Below, piece after piece: positions 34,251-41,332 of a stretch of 64,000 nt of DNA (positions are counted from its first letter, which is position 1; every line of letters begins with the position of its first letter). The notes under the pieces are model-generated. The model was given only the letters and a program-made list of their open reading frames with translations. It did not search any database and had not been told where the DNA came from. Origin of the DNA: Rhizobium sp. GTDB lineage: Bacteria > Pseudomonadota > Gammaproteobacteria > Burkholderiales > Thiobacillaceae. The position numbers and the translations under genes were made by a program. The DNA is taken from contig JAIBEL010000045.1 of NCBI GenBank assembly GCA_019459285.1, positions 58,149 through 122,148 on the forward strand, written 5' to 3'.

Positions 34251-34899
34251 CGTGATCTTCCGTCAGCCGAATGGTTTCGCCGGTCAGCACCTTGGTGAGA
34301 AACGGGTTGCCGTTTGCCCGGCGGCGGCGGAATTCCGCCACGGTGTATAAGGTCGGGCTGACGCGGCGGCCGAGCTGCTGCTCCACCGGCGCCAACGCCT
34401 CATAGACCTGTTCCAGCGTCAGCGCGTCCGACACGATCAGCAGGTCGATATCGCTCAGGGCCGTATCGCGGCCCTTGGCCACCGAACCGTAAACCAGCGC
34501 CAGCCGCACCGCCTCGCCGAGCGCCGCCAGCGCCGCGCGCAGCACTTCCGCCGGCCCCAGCGTCTTGGTCACGATGCCACACAGCTCCCCGAAAATCGGC
34601 GCCGCCGGATTGGCCTGGTAATGCTTCTGGCTGCCGAGCCGCGTCACCGTCACCAGCCCGCTTTCCACCAGCCGCCGCACCTCGCGCTGCACCGCACCCG
34701 ACCCGGCGCCCACCAAGCCGATCAGCTCATTGGTGAAGAAACTGCGTTCGGGTTGGCCGAACAGCAGCGCCAGGACGCGTTGCTGCGTCGCCGAAAACAG
34801 CGCATCGGCGATGCTGGTTCGCGACGAAGCAGGCGCTCGTGTTTCCGTCGCGCCCGGCTTCTGTGATTTGGAGGTCTTTGGCATACCCATTTCGGGCAT
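34228..34899 (-). CDS. Winged-helix / minimal nucleotidyltransferase (MNT) fusion
   Basis: About 223 residues. The first half is a winged helix-turn-helix (ALFSATQQRVLALLFGQPER, then FTNELIGLVGAGSGAVQREV, RRLVESGLVTVTRLGSQKHY). The second is a DNA polymerase beta-type nucleotidyltransferase with LALVYGSVAKGRDTALSDID (GSx10DxD; both aspartates present). MNT proteins adenylylate and silence their HEPN partner; here the HTH probably also makes it the operon repressor. The ATG at 34899 is used; an in-frame ATG at 34941 would place the operator repeat inside the coding region. Confidence 0.85.
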   Translation of the reverse strand: MPEMGMPKTSKSQKPGATETRAPASSRTSIADALFSATQQRVLALLFGQPERSFFTNELIGLVGAGSGAVQREVRRLVESGLVTVTRLGSQKHYQANPAAPIFGELCGIVTKTLGPAEVLRAALAALGEAVRLALVYGSVAKGRDTALSDIDLLIVSDALTLEQVYEALAPVEQQLGRRVSPTLYTVAEFRRRRANGNPFLTKVLTGETIRLTEDHDDLLAAG

Positions 34900-34920
34900 G
34901 TTAATACCCTTTTTGGGTAT
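34883..34920. promoter_or_regulatory. Two operator-like repeats at the MNT/HEPN start
   Basis: ATACCC-TTTTT-GGGTAT (34904-34920) is a perfect 6-bp inverted repeat. ATACCC-ATTTC-GGGCAT (34883-34899) is a near copy 21 bp away, two helical turns. They overlap the start codon region of the HTH-nucleotidyltransferase gene, a natural site for its autorepression. Confidence 0.6.
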
Positions 34921-34996
34921 ATTCAAGTCCAGGCTTACCATCGTTCGGGCTGAACCCCTCGTAGCGCTCGCTCGAGGGCGAGCCCAGCGTCAGCCA
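34918..34996 (-). pseudogene. Fragment related to the C-terminus of the 33059-33784 sulfotransferase
   Basis: The minus-strand frame reads WLTLGSPSSERYEGFSPNDG, then KPGLEYTQKGY. It aligns with WLALDSPLSEQYEVFSQTGK of the sulfotransferase-like protein (about 13 of 22 positions). There is no upstream remainder of that gene here. It is a scrap, joined to hsdM debris on one side and the MNT operator on the other. Confidence 0.55.
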
Positions 34997-35092
34997 TTGA
35001 TCTGCGGAGCGAGACCACACGGCAAGGCAGAACAGCGATACCTGGACACCTTGCTGTTCCATCAGCGCTTTTGCCTGCGCCTTTGTCTTCAC

Positions 35093-35270
35093 GGATACAG
35101 CAGACTTGCAGCCTGCGATCCGCAGGGGGGGGGGTTGAGCATCTTCAGGAACAGCTGATAGGTGGGCTGCCCAGAGCGAAGCCGAAAGGTAGTCGCCCGT
35201 AGCTCATGCCGTCGTCGCGCACGACGTTGCAGTCGTTCCAGAGTCTCTGGACGATGGTTGCGGCGTTCAT
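35093..35270 (-). pseudogene. hsdM: Remnant of type I methyltransferase gene hsdM (5' end), frameshifted
   Basis: From the ATG at 35270 the frame reads MNAATIVQRLWNDCNVVRDD, then GMSYG, the N-terminus of HsdM. One extra G after TAC shifts the frame, and a second shift is needed to reach GQPTYQLFLKML, the LTYLLFLKM helix of HsdM. Nothing of the methyltransferase domain follows. A run of ten G (plus strand, 35125-35134) interrupts the end. Its first bases overlap the end of the AbiEii-like gene. It is part of the decayed restriction locus of this region. Confidence 0.8.
35125..35134. repeat. Homopolymer of ten G
   Basis: G10 on the plus strand, within the hsdM remnant. A tract this long is prone to slippage and to sequencing error. 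Here it lies in non-functional DNA, so present-day phase variation is unlikely. Confidence 0.85.
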
Positions 35271-35974
35271 GCTTGATCCGATTTTCCAATTTGTTCGAAC
35301 CGCAGCGCCAGCAGCTTGACACGCTCGGCGAGCGATTCATCCGGAAACACCATGCCGGGCAAGGCATTCATAAAGCCGGGGATTGCCAGAAGCGCCCTGC
35401 ATTGCCCCGCCAGATACTGCCGCAACTCCGGTACCGCCGTGGCAACTTCGGCGGCAAGCTCCGGCCGCCCATCCACTACGTTGACGATATCCTCCAGATC
35501 GTGGCTGCCCAGCACATCACCCCGCCCCCGATCAAAAAACGCCTCGAATTTTGTCGCCATAAAGGCAGGCGCGCTGATCAGGCGAATGGTCATTCCCGTA
35601 GACAGTACAACTTCCTGCGACGTTTGCACCGCCAACGGATACCAACGATTGGCAAAACCGAGCACGCCCGAGTCCATCGGCATCAGATCCACTTCGAGAT
35701 TGTTGTAACGCCAGCGGCAAATGGGCGCGTCCTGAGCCATGTCCCGCTTGAACCCGAGCTTGGAAAACTGCTTTTCCAGTGCGTGGTACCCGGCCAGCGC
35801 CTCCACCCGTGCCACCAGATCGACATCGTAAGTCACCCTGGCCGGCGCGGCAGCCGGGTCGGTCAGCAACAAATCCACCGCACAACCGCCCACAAATACC
35901 AACTGCTCCCGCAGCGCCCCGAGCGCATGCGCGACCAGTTCAAGCTTGGCTACATTTGGATGCTGCCGCTTCAT
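35267..35974 (-). CDS. AbiEii/AbiGii-like nucleotidyltransferase
   Basis: 235 residues. The nucleotidyltransferase core is LVFVGGCAVDLLLTD followed by ARVTYDVDLVARV: the GG, the DxD metal ligands and the preceding Arg/Thr are intact. Further conserved segments are YNNLEVDLMPMDSGVLGF and AFMATKFEAFFDRGRGD, as in AbiEii-type proteins, which transfer nucleotides to tRNA or other RNA and act in phage-triggered growth arrest. The start overlaps the stop of the upstream HTH gene by ATGA, giving an antitoxin-toxin-like order. Confidence 0.82.
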   Translation of the reverse strand: MKRQHPNVAKLELVAHALGALREQLVFVGGCAVDLLLTDPAAAPARVTYDVDLVARVEALAGYHALEKQFSKLGFKRDMAQDAPICRWRYNNLEVDLMPMDSGVLGFANRWYPLAVQTSQEVVLSTGMTIRLISAPAFMATKFEAFFDRGRGDVLGSHDLEDIVNVVDGRPELAAEVATAVPELRQYLAGQCRALLAIPGFMNALPGMVFPDESLAERVKLLALRFEQIGKSDQA

Positions 35975-36507
35975 TGAAAGAATGGTTCCAGTAACTTCTG
36001 CGCGGACTCACGCTCGCGGGCCTGGCCACTACGGATCGCGTCGAACAGCGCAAGCACCGCATACAGGCGTTCATCCTTGAGCGCGGCATCAGGTACCGAA
36101 GGATAAAGCGGCGCCAGGCTCAGCCCGCGCACCGTGCCCTTGGGGTGCGGCCACACCGGCACCGGGTCGCTGGACGGTGCAATCACGCCGTTCAACGGCG
36201 CAGCGCCATACGCCGTGGGAATGCCGCGCGTGAGCGTGCCCCACACCGGCGCAAACGCATACTTGGCACCATGCAGCACAAACTCCCGCAGCTGCGGTTT
36301 CAGCACCACCGGACGACGTTCCTCGAACATCGCAAGCCGCGCCGTCGCCGCCCGCTTGAGTGCACCGTGCACCGCCGAGACGGCCAGCCCGGTCTGCTCC
36401 GCCAGCTCCATATAACCCGCGCTTCCATCGCCACGGCTCAGCAATGCCAGCAACACATAAAGATCCTGCGGCTTCAGCACCACCTGTCGGTTGCTTATCT
36501 TAGGCAT
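35971..36507 (-). CDS. Winged-helix regulator, probable partner (antitoxin-like) of the AbiEii-like gene
   Basis: 178 residues. Segment KPQDLYVLLALLSRGDGSAG, then MELAEQTGLAVSAVHGALKR is an MarR/IclR-like winged helix. The rest (RPVVLKPQLREFVLHGAKYA, then FAPVWGTLTRGIPTAYGA) occurs in proteins encoded upstream of AbiEii-like nucleotidyltransferases. An inverted repeat lies at the start codon, so it is likely autoregulatory. It probably neutralises or controls the nucleotidyltransferase; this is inference from context. Confidence 0.78.
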   Translation of the reverse strand: MPKISNRQVVLKPQDLYVLLALLSRGDGSAGYMELAEQTGLAVSAVHGALKRAATARLAMFEERRPVVLKPQLREFVLHGAKYAFAPVWGTLTRGIPTAYGAAPLNGVIAPSSDPVPVWPHPKGTVRGLSLAPLYPSVPDAALKDERLYAVLALFDAIRSGQARERESAQKLLEPFFQ

Positions 36508-36730
36508 ATTCTCTATTCATGAAATGAGAAAATTAATGCCAACAATAATATGTGATCAGCTATTAAGTCAATATTCTTATTTCAAGAATCAAGAAAAACA
36601 GGGCAAGCTCCTAGACCTGCAGGTCAAGAAGGTGGAAGGCTTCGCCATTCTCGAATAGCGAAGGCCATGCCCGGAAAACATCCAGCGCCGCCCCGCCGAG
36701 CGCAACCCGACAGCAGGCAGCGGCTCATGT
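36508..36730. other. AT-rich intergenic segment
   Basis: The stretch from 36508 to about 36600 is clearly richer in A/T than its surroundings, a common sign of acquired DNA. From 36598 the plus strand reads KQGKLLDLQVKKVEGFAILE and stops at 36658; this may be the 3' relic of a lost gene that I do not recognise. Nothing else is seen. Confidence 0.4.
36509..36530. promoter_or_regulatory. Imperfect 22-bp inverted repeat before the HTH gene
   Basis: TTCTCTATTC (36509-36518) and GAAATGAGAA (36521-36530) are inverted copies with two central mismatches. The repeat ends two bases before the start codon of the HTH gene and is a likely operator. Confidence 0.55.
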
Positions 36731-37420
36731 TCAATCGCGTTCGCTTTGAGCAGATCGTTCGCGGTGCCGGCCCACCCACTCCATCGCGGCAGCGATCAGC
36801 ACGATCGCGAGGAACAGCGCGTAGGGTGCGTACTGGTTGACGGCCGACGCCCAGACATTGAGCTCGTTCAGCAACAGCGCCCACACGCCAATCGCGATAT
36901 AGGTCGATGCCAGCACCACGGCCAGATTCACCCACGGGCGCAGGCCGATCAGAAATCCGATGATCGCCCCCACCACCGGGCCCGTCATCCAGAACGGCGC
37001 AAACACGAAAACGAACAGGCCGGCGACGCCGAACTTGCGCACCACGCCCCCGCGCGACGCCGCCGCGTGGTGGATGCGTGTGATGAAAGGCTCCAGCGCG
37101 CGCAGCCGGATCAGGTGCCGCGTGCTCTGCACGAACAGCGGATAGATCACCAGCACCTGGATGGTCTCGATCAGGATGTTGAGGGGCACCACCTGGGCAT
37201 GACCGAAGCCGCTCGCATAGCCGAAGGACATCCCCGCTTCGCGGCCGATGATCAGGTTCAGCCCGGTCATGATCACGTAGGGAAGAATGCGGTCCGGATA
37301 CAGGTGCCAGCCGATCCCGAACGCCAGCAGCATCAGGCCGGTCAGCGCCAGGCCGACGCCCAGCATGCGGCCTTCGGTGCTGGCGAAAAGTGATTCATGC
37401 ATGCGGGTGTCTTGGTTCAT
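36731..37420 (-). CDS. Small multidrug export family membrane protein (Sm_multidrug_ex)
   Basis: 229 residues with five or six hydrophobic segments. The conserved middle is ASRGGVVRKFGVAGLFVFVF, APFWMTGPVVGAIIGFLIGL and VNLAVVLASTYIAIGVWAL, the pattern of the Sm_multidrug_ex family (PF06695). Despite the family name no transport substrate is established here. An inner-membrane location is expected. No ribosome site distinguishes the ATG at 37420 from one seven codons later. Confidence 0.78.
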   Translation of the reverse strand: MNQDTRMHESLFASTEGRMLGVGLALTGLMLLAFGIGWHLYPDRILPYVIMTGLNLIIGREAGMSFGYASGFGHAQVVPLNILIETIQVLVIYPLFVQSTRHLIRLRALEPFITRIHHAAASRGGVVRKFGVAGLFVFVFAPFWMTGPVVGAIIGFLIGLRPWVNLAVVLASTYIAIGVWALLLNELNVWASAVNQYAPYALFLAIVLIAAAMEWVGRHRERSAQSERD

Positions 37421-37475
37421 CTGGATATGCGCGGAGGATTTGAACTGACCCCAGCTATTAATCGCTAGTTGCAGT

Positions 37476-38261
37476 TCAGGTGCTGCGGCCTTGCTCGTTG
37501 CTGCGGATGAAACGCGATAAGTGGAAGCTGGCCAGCTTCACCTCATCAGGCTCCAGTTTTTGAGGCGCATTCGCCAAAAACTTCGTCAGCGCTTTGGGTT
37601 CGAGTACCCAGATATTTCGCAGACAGTCATTGCTCTGCTCGATAAACCAGCCGGGGAAGACCACCACAGGAAACACGTCGTAATTACGGCCTGTGCTTTC
37701 AGCCAGCAGCCCCTTGAGCCATGAAGACTGCGCCCTTGCCTGCACCACCGGATTTCGCTCGGGCTCACGGCCCCCCGTTAGAAGTTGCTCGCCGTCAAAC
37801 CTGATCTTGGCTTCGCCTCGGGAGGGTTTGCTCCAAGTTTTGGTTTCGATCGTAAAAACACCCGCCGGCCCGATCAGTACATGATCGACGTTAAACCCTG
37901 TTCCGATCAGGTCATGGAAGACCTGATAACCGCTTTCACGCATACGTTCGAGATATTGCCCGACCGCTTTTTCCCCTTCGATGCCTTGCTTGATTGCACG
38001 CACAAGAGGACGCATCTTCCATATCCGCCAAATTGCGAATCCAACAAACAGGAAAGCAAATACCGTAAACACAATTGGGCTTGGCGGCTGCTTCCAGAGA
38101 AAGCGCCACCACTCCATTGCCGCAAGTGCCACAAAAAACACGGCAAGCATTAATGGCGTCTCAAGCTTGTCCTCGAATAGCTTGCGTCGTTCTTCCTCAA
38201 GCGACTGTCCGGGAAAGCGCAACGGCTTGTCTTTGATTGGGGATTTAGTTGATTCGCTCAT
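37476..38261 (-). CDS. NERD-domain nuclease-related membrane protein
   Basis: 261 residues. Two hydrophobic segments (LETPLMLAVFFVALAAMEW and PIVFTVFAFLFVGFAIWRIW) precede a NERD domain: GIEGEKAVGQYLERM, FHDLIGTGFNVDHVLIGPAG and VFTIETKTWSKPSRG. Asp and ETK give the PD-(D/E)xK-like residues. NERD domains are nuclease-like and occur in DNA-processing and defence proteins. The start lies 6 bp after the stop of the 38268 frame, so the two are likely co-transcribed. Confidence 0.87.
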   Translation of the reverse strand: MSESTKSPIKDKPLRFPGQSLEEERRKLFEDKLETPLMLAVFFVALAAMEWWRFLWKQPPSPIVFTVFAFLFVGFAIWRIWKMRPLVRAIKQGIEGEKAVGQYLERMRESGYQVFHDLIGTGFNVDHVLIGPAGVFTIETKTWSKPSRGEAKIRFDGEQLLTGGREPERNPVVQARAQSSWLKGLLAESTGRNYDVFPVVVFPGWFIEQSNDCLRNIWVLEPKALTKFLANAPQKLEPDEVKLASFHLSRFIRSNEQGRST

Positions 38262-38267
38262 ACTGAA

Positions 38268-38777
38268 TCAGGCCTGTTCAGCCCTTTCCTCATAATCCTC
38301 AATCACCTTGTCCGACAGATGGCCCAGGTGTTTCAAATCCGCAATGTCCTTGATGTTGTCATACGACAAATAGCTGCACATTTCCGACAAGGCGCGCCCC
38401 TCCAGCAACGAGAAAACAGGGCGCCGGATTTCCTGGAGAACCTTTTCCTGTTTTTCGGCAGGTGCCACGATATGCAGCTTGATGTTGATATCCGGCTGCA
38501 ATGCAACCAGATCCGCCATCCGCAGGAGGCCAGAATATACCGAGGTCGTATGTTCGACTTCGAAGGCACGAACGATCGAGCGCTTTCTCAACCAGATCAC
38601 ATCGATCTGCTCGACCGTCTTCATCGTCGTGGAATCGTATCCAAGCGGCAGCTGGTCCAGCAGTTCGCCCGGCTCCGCTTTCCAGGCTCTGAGCACACGC
38701 CCACGATCCGCTTTCGGCAACCAGATCGAATAGCCCATCATCGTCCCGATTTTGGCGATCAAAGCTTGTATCTGCAT
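38268..38777 (-). CDS. C-terminal part of a larger protein, probably a degraded gene
   Basis: 169 residues from an ATG at 38777, but the same frame is open back to 38843 and encodes an acidic linker (NSPDVEEEEETDKESVRES) that looks internal rather than N-terminal. The body (VEQIDVIWLRKRSIVRAFEV, EHTTSVYSGLLRMADLVALQ, NINIKLHIVAP-like PDINIKLHIVAP) resembles the C-terminal domain of large proteins near restriction/defence loci. AFEVEHT could be part of a PD-(D/E)xK-like core. The missing 5' part adjoins the restriction-gene chimera, so it was probably lost in the same rearrangements. No function is assigned. Confidence 0.5.
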   Translation of the reverse strand: MQIQALIAKIGTMMGYSIWLPKADRGRVLRAWKAEPGELLDQLPLGYDSTTMKTVEQIDVIWLRKRSIVRAFEVEHTTSVYSGLLRMADLVALQPDINIKLHIVAPAEKQEKVLQEIRRPVFSLLEGRALSEMCSYLSYDNIKDIADLKHLGHLSDKVIEDYEERAEQA

Positions 38778-38880
38778 CGACTCCCTGACCGACTCTTTAT
38801 CGGTCTCTTCCTCTTCTTCAACGTCGGGTGAATTGGTTGATTTTCAGGGGGCATAGTTAGTTTTCTTTAGATGGCATAGT

Positions 38881-38904
38881 GACGTCGGGGGATTCGCCGA
38901 CGTC
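38881..38904. repeat. Inverted repeat at the 3' end of the restriction chimera
   Basis: GACGTCGG (38881-38888) pairs with CCGACGTC (38897-38904), an 8-bp stem with an 8-nt loop, directly after the chimera stop. An ACGTCGGG copy lies about 60 bp away at 38821. There is no T run, so it may be a recombination scar rather than a terminator. Confidence 0.5.
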
Positions 38905-41154
38905 TTAGGGACATGGGCTTACAGAAAATACCGTTTGCAGAATCGACTGGCGCATGCGTTCTGTGCGCTGGAGATTGGCATTGACCTGGGTTTCAGCCTC
39001 ATCCACAAGGGACAATCGGCGTTCGATTTCCGCGATGATTAAACCCTGCTCCAAGATTGGCGGCATCGGAATTGGAAGTGACGCAAAAGACTCACCAGTG
39101 AAATGCTTGATCGTGCTTCCCGTAAACCAACGTTCAAGTTGACCGCTCTTCGCCAAGTATTCGAGATAGACGACAAGCAGCCTCCCGTCGTATCCAGGAA
39201 AGAAACGCACGCGGTGCAGCGCCTTTTGATATTTCATTGTTGGCATTCGACCATCCCATACAGCAGCCCTGCCCGGCTCACCCCCTTCACAAACCAAGAC
39301 ATCACCGCATCTGAGGGCATACCTATCAACTTCATCATCTTTGAAATACATAGTCAGCAGATCGCCAGTCTCAACTGAACCCCAACGCACATTGATGTTT
39401 CGCAAGTAAGGTAGCTCAGTGCCTGTCTTGTGTTTTTGCTTGTCCAGCATCTTGCCGAGTCGTACTTCCGCTAATTGCGGGGCTGACGCCCACACCCACC
39501 CCTCCGGCAATTCTGGCAGGTCGGTGGTGTCGGGCGCGGCGGGTTCTTTGTATTTGCCCTTGCCTTGCCACTGGCTGCGGCGGGCTTCGAGGATGCGTTG
39601 CAGGAGTTGGGCGCCGGTTTCGTAGCTGCGGCCTTCGCGGCGGGCGCGTTCGGCCTCGGTTTCGACGAGGCGGCCTTCGACGGCGGCTTTGAGGACGGCG
39701 GCTTTGTAGCGCTTGAGGTTGTCGTCCTTGGCGAAGATGAGGGTCTTGGGCACTTCGGTGCGGCCGGGGAAGATTTCGCTGAACAGCTTGTCTTTGAAGG
39801 TGCGCACGATGGTGCGGATCTGATCGGGGGTGACGACGTCGCGGTCGAGCTGGTTGGGGTCGTAGGCGAAGTCGTCGTCGAGTTCTTCCCAGCGGGTTTT
39901 GCGGGTGTCGCGTTCCTGCTTTTCCACGTAGTAGCCGGCTTCGACCTTGGAGCCGCCCTCTGTGATGGCGGTCTTGATGCGGTAGACGTCGTAGTTGACG
40001 TTGACGCCGTCGGCCACGGCCATTTCGTGGTTATATTCCATCATCAGGTTCTGGTGGAAGAAGCCGAAGGTCTGCTTGCCCGGCGTGGCGGTGAGGCCGA
40101 CAAGGTAGGCGTCGAAGTATTCCAGCACCTGCGCCCACAGGTTGTAGATGGAACGGTGGGCCTCATCGGTGACGATGATGTCGAAGGTCTCGATGGGGAT
40201 GGCCGGGTTGTATTCGATGGGCTCGGGTTCCTTGAACAGCTTGCCCAGCTGGTCCACGGACTCCTCTTCCAGGTCGGCCGGCAGGTCGCGGCCCTTGAGC
40301 ATGGAATACATGCGCTGGAGGGTGCAGATGCAGACGCGGGCGGTGGTGTCGATCTGATTGCCCTGCAGGCGCTGGACGATGTATTCCTCGCTGAACTTGA
40401 AGTTGTTGTAGGGCGAGACGTATTGCTGAAATTCCTTGAGGGTCTGGTCGGCGAGGTTGCCGCGATCAACCAGGAACAGGATGCGCCGCGCCCCGGCAAA
40501 CTTGATCAGGCGGTAGATGAAGGAAATCGAGGTGAAGGTCTTGCCCGAGCCGGTGGCCATCTGGATCAGGGCGCGCGGGCGGTTTTCCTTGAGGGATTTT
40601 TCCAGGTTGTGGATCGCCGTGATCTGGGCGGGCCAGAGGCCTTCTTCCTTGAGCGGCGGCATGGCTTGCAGCTTGGCGAGGAAGGTGGCGGCGGTTTCTC
40701 CCGCGCTGCCCTCTCCCGGTTGCGCGGCAGGCGCGTAGTTCAGCCAACCTGCCAGCAGCTCGGGCTTATGGAAGGCGAACACCGGGCGCGAGCGCGGCGT
40801 GGGGTCAAGGCCGTTGGTGAAGCGGGTTTCAACGCCGGTGGTCTGGTAGGAAAACGGTAGCGGGTTGCTCCAGCGAGGCAGTCCGGCGGGCAGGCCCTTG
40901 GTGTATTTGTCGGACTGGGTTTCGACGCCGGTGAGGGTGACGCCCTCCTTCTTGGCCTCGATCACCCCGGCCGCCTTGCCGTCCACATATAAGAGATAGT
41001 CGGCGAAGCCGTAACCGGGCAGCGGAAATTCGCGGATGGCGACGCCGCGCGCGGCGTGGATGTTGGCGGCGGACGCATCGCAGACGTGCCAGCCTGCCGC
41101 CTCCAGCAGCCTGTCGATATTTCCCCTCGCTTGTTGTTCCGGCTGTGGCGCCAA
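38905..41154 (-). CDS. In-frame chimera of type I HsdR (N-terminal) and HsdS (C-terminal)
   Basis: One open frame of 749 residues. Residues 1 to about 478 are HsdR: PD-(D/E)xK nuclease (ADYLLY with GVIEAKKEG, residues 51-71), Walker A QMATGSGKTFTSI near 197, ILFLVDRGNLADQTL, and TDEAHRS. The frame leaves HsdR at PKTLIFAKDDN and continues directly as HsdS: RYKAAVLKAAVEGRLVETEA, the spacer helix EGRSYETGAQLLQRILEARR, then the second target-recognition domain LPEGWVWASAPQLAEVRLGK. It ends early at RQSILQTVFSVSPCP. The second helicase domain of HsdR and the first recognition domain of HsdS are missing. The start is TTG at 41154 behind AAGGGG. It is probably inactive as a restriction enzyme, though DNA binding and ATPase remnants could persist. 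Confidence 0.85.
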   Translation of the reverse strand: MAPQPEQQARGNIDRLLEAAGWHVCDASAANIHAARGVAIREFPLPGYGFADYLLYVDGKAAGVIEAKKEGVTLTGVETQSDKYTKGLPAGLPRWSNPLPFSYQTTGVETRFTNGLDPTPRSRPVFAFHKPELLAGWLNYAPAAQPGEGSAGETAATFLAKLQAMPPLKEEGLWPAQITAIHNLEKSLKENRPRALIQMATGSGKTFTSISFIYRLIKFAGARRILFLVDRGNLADQTLKEFQQYVSPYNNFKFSEEYIVQRLQGNQIDTTARVCICTLQRMYSMLKGRDLPADLEEESVDQLGKLFKEPEPIEYNPAIPIETFDIIVTDEAHRSIYNLWAQVLEYFDAYLVGLTATPGKQTFGFFHQNLMMEYNHEMAVADGVNVNYDVYRIKTAITEGGSKVEAGYYVEKQERDTRKTRWEELDDDFAYDPNQLDRDVVTPDQIRTIVRTFKDKLFSEIFPGRTEVPKTLIFAKDDNLKRYKAAVLKAAVEGRLVETEAERARREGRSYETGAQLLQRILEARRSQWQGKGKYKEPAAPDTTDLPELPEGWVWASAPQLAEVRLGKMLDKQKHKTGTELPYLRNINVRWGSVETGDLLTMYFKDDEVDRYALRCGDVLVCEGGEPGRAAVWDGRMPTMKYQKALHRVRFFPGYDGRLLVVYLEYLAKSGQLERWFTGSTIKHFTGESFASLPIPMPPILEQGLIIAEIERRLSLVDEAETQVNANLQRTERMRQSILQTVFSVSPCP
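41114..41142. repeat. Right copy of the 29-bp direct repeat (inside the hsdR 5' end)
   Basis: Matches 30896-30924 at 27 of 29 bases in the same orientation. Here it is the intact coding sequence for PEQQARGNID of the chimera. With the left copy it brackets about 10.2 kb. Confidence 0.85.
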
Positions 41155-41332
41155 GACATCCCCTTATTTGTTATCAGCCGAATCTTCGCATATCCCGCCA
41201 GGCAGACGAACCTTCCTTCGACACATGCCCCCCTCGCCCCGGTTCCCACGGGACTCGCCAACCTGCTCTAATACCGAAAAATCAATACAAGAACACCGGG
41301 AGCGGAGCCGGCTATTCGCATAAGGGGGAAGC

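Noticed and set aside
35125-35134. G10 tract as an active phase-variation switch
   Set aside because: The surrounding hsdM sequence is already broken at two other places, so changing the tract would not restore a gene.
30896-41142. Integrative element with tRNA attachment site
   Set aside because: The flanking repeats derive from hsdR coding DNA; no integrase with catalytic domain, tRNA or transfer genes are present.
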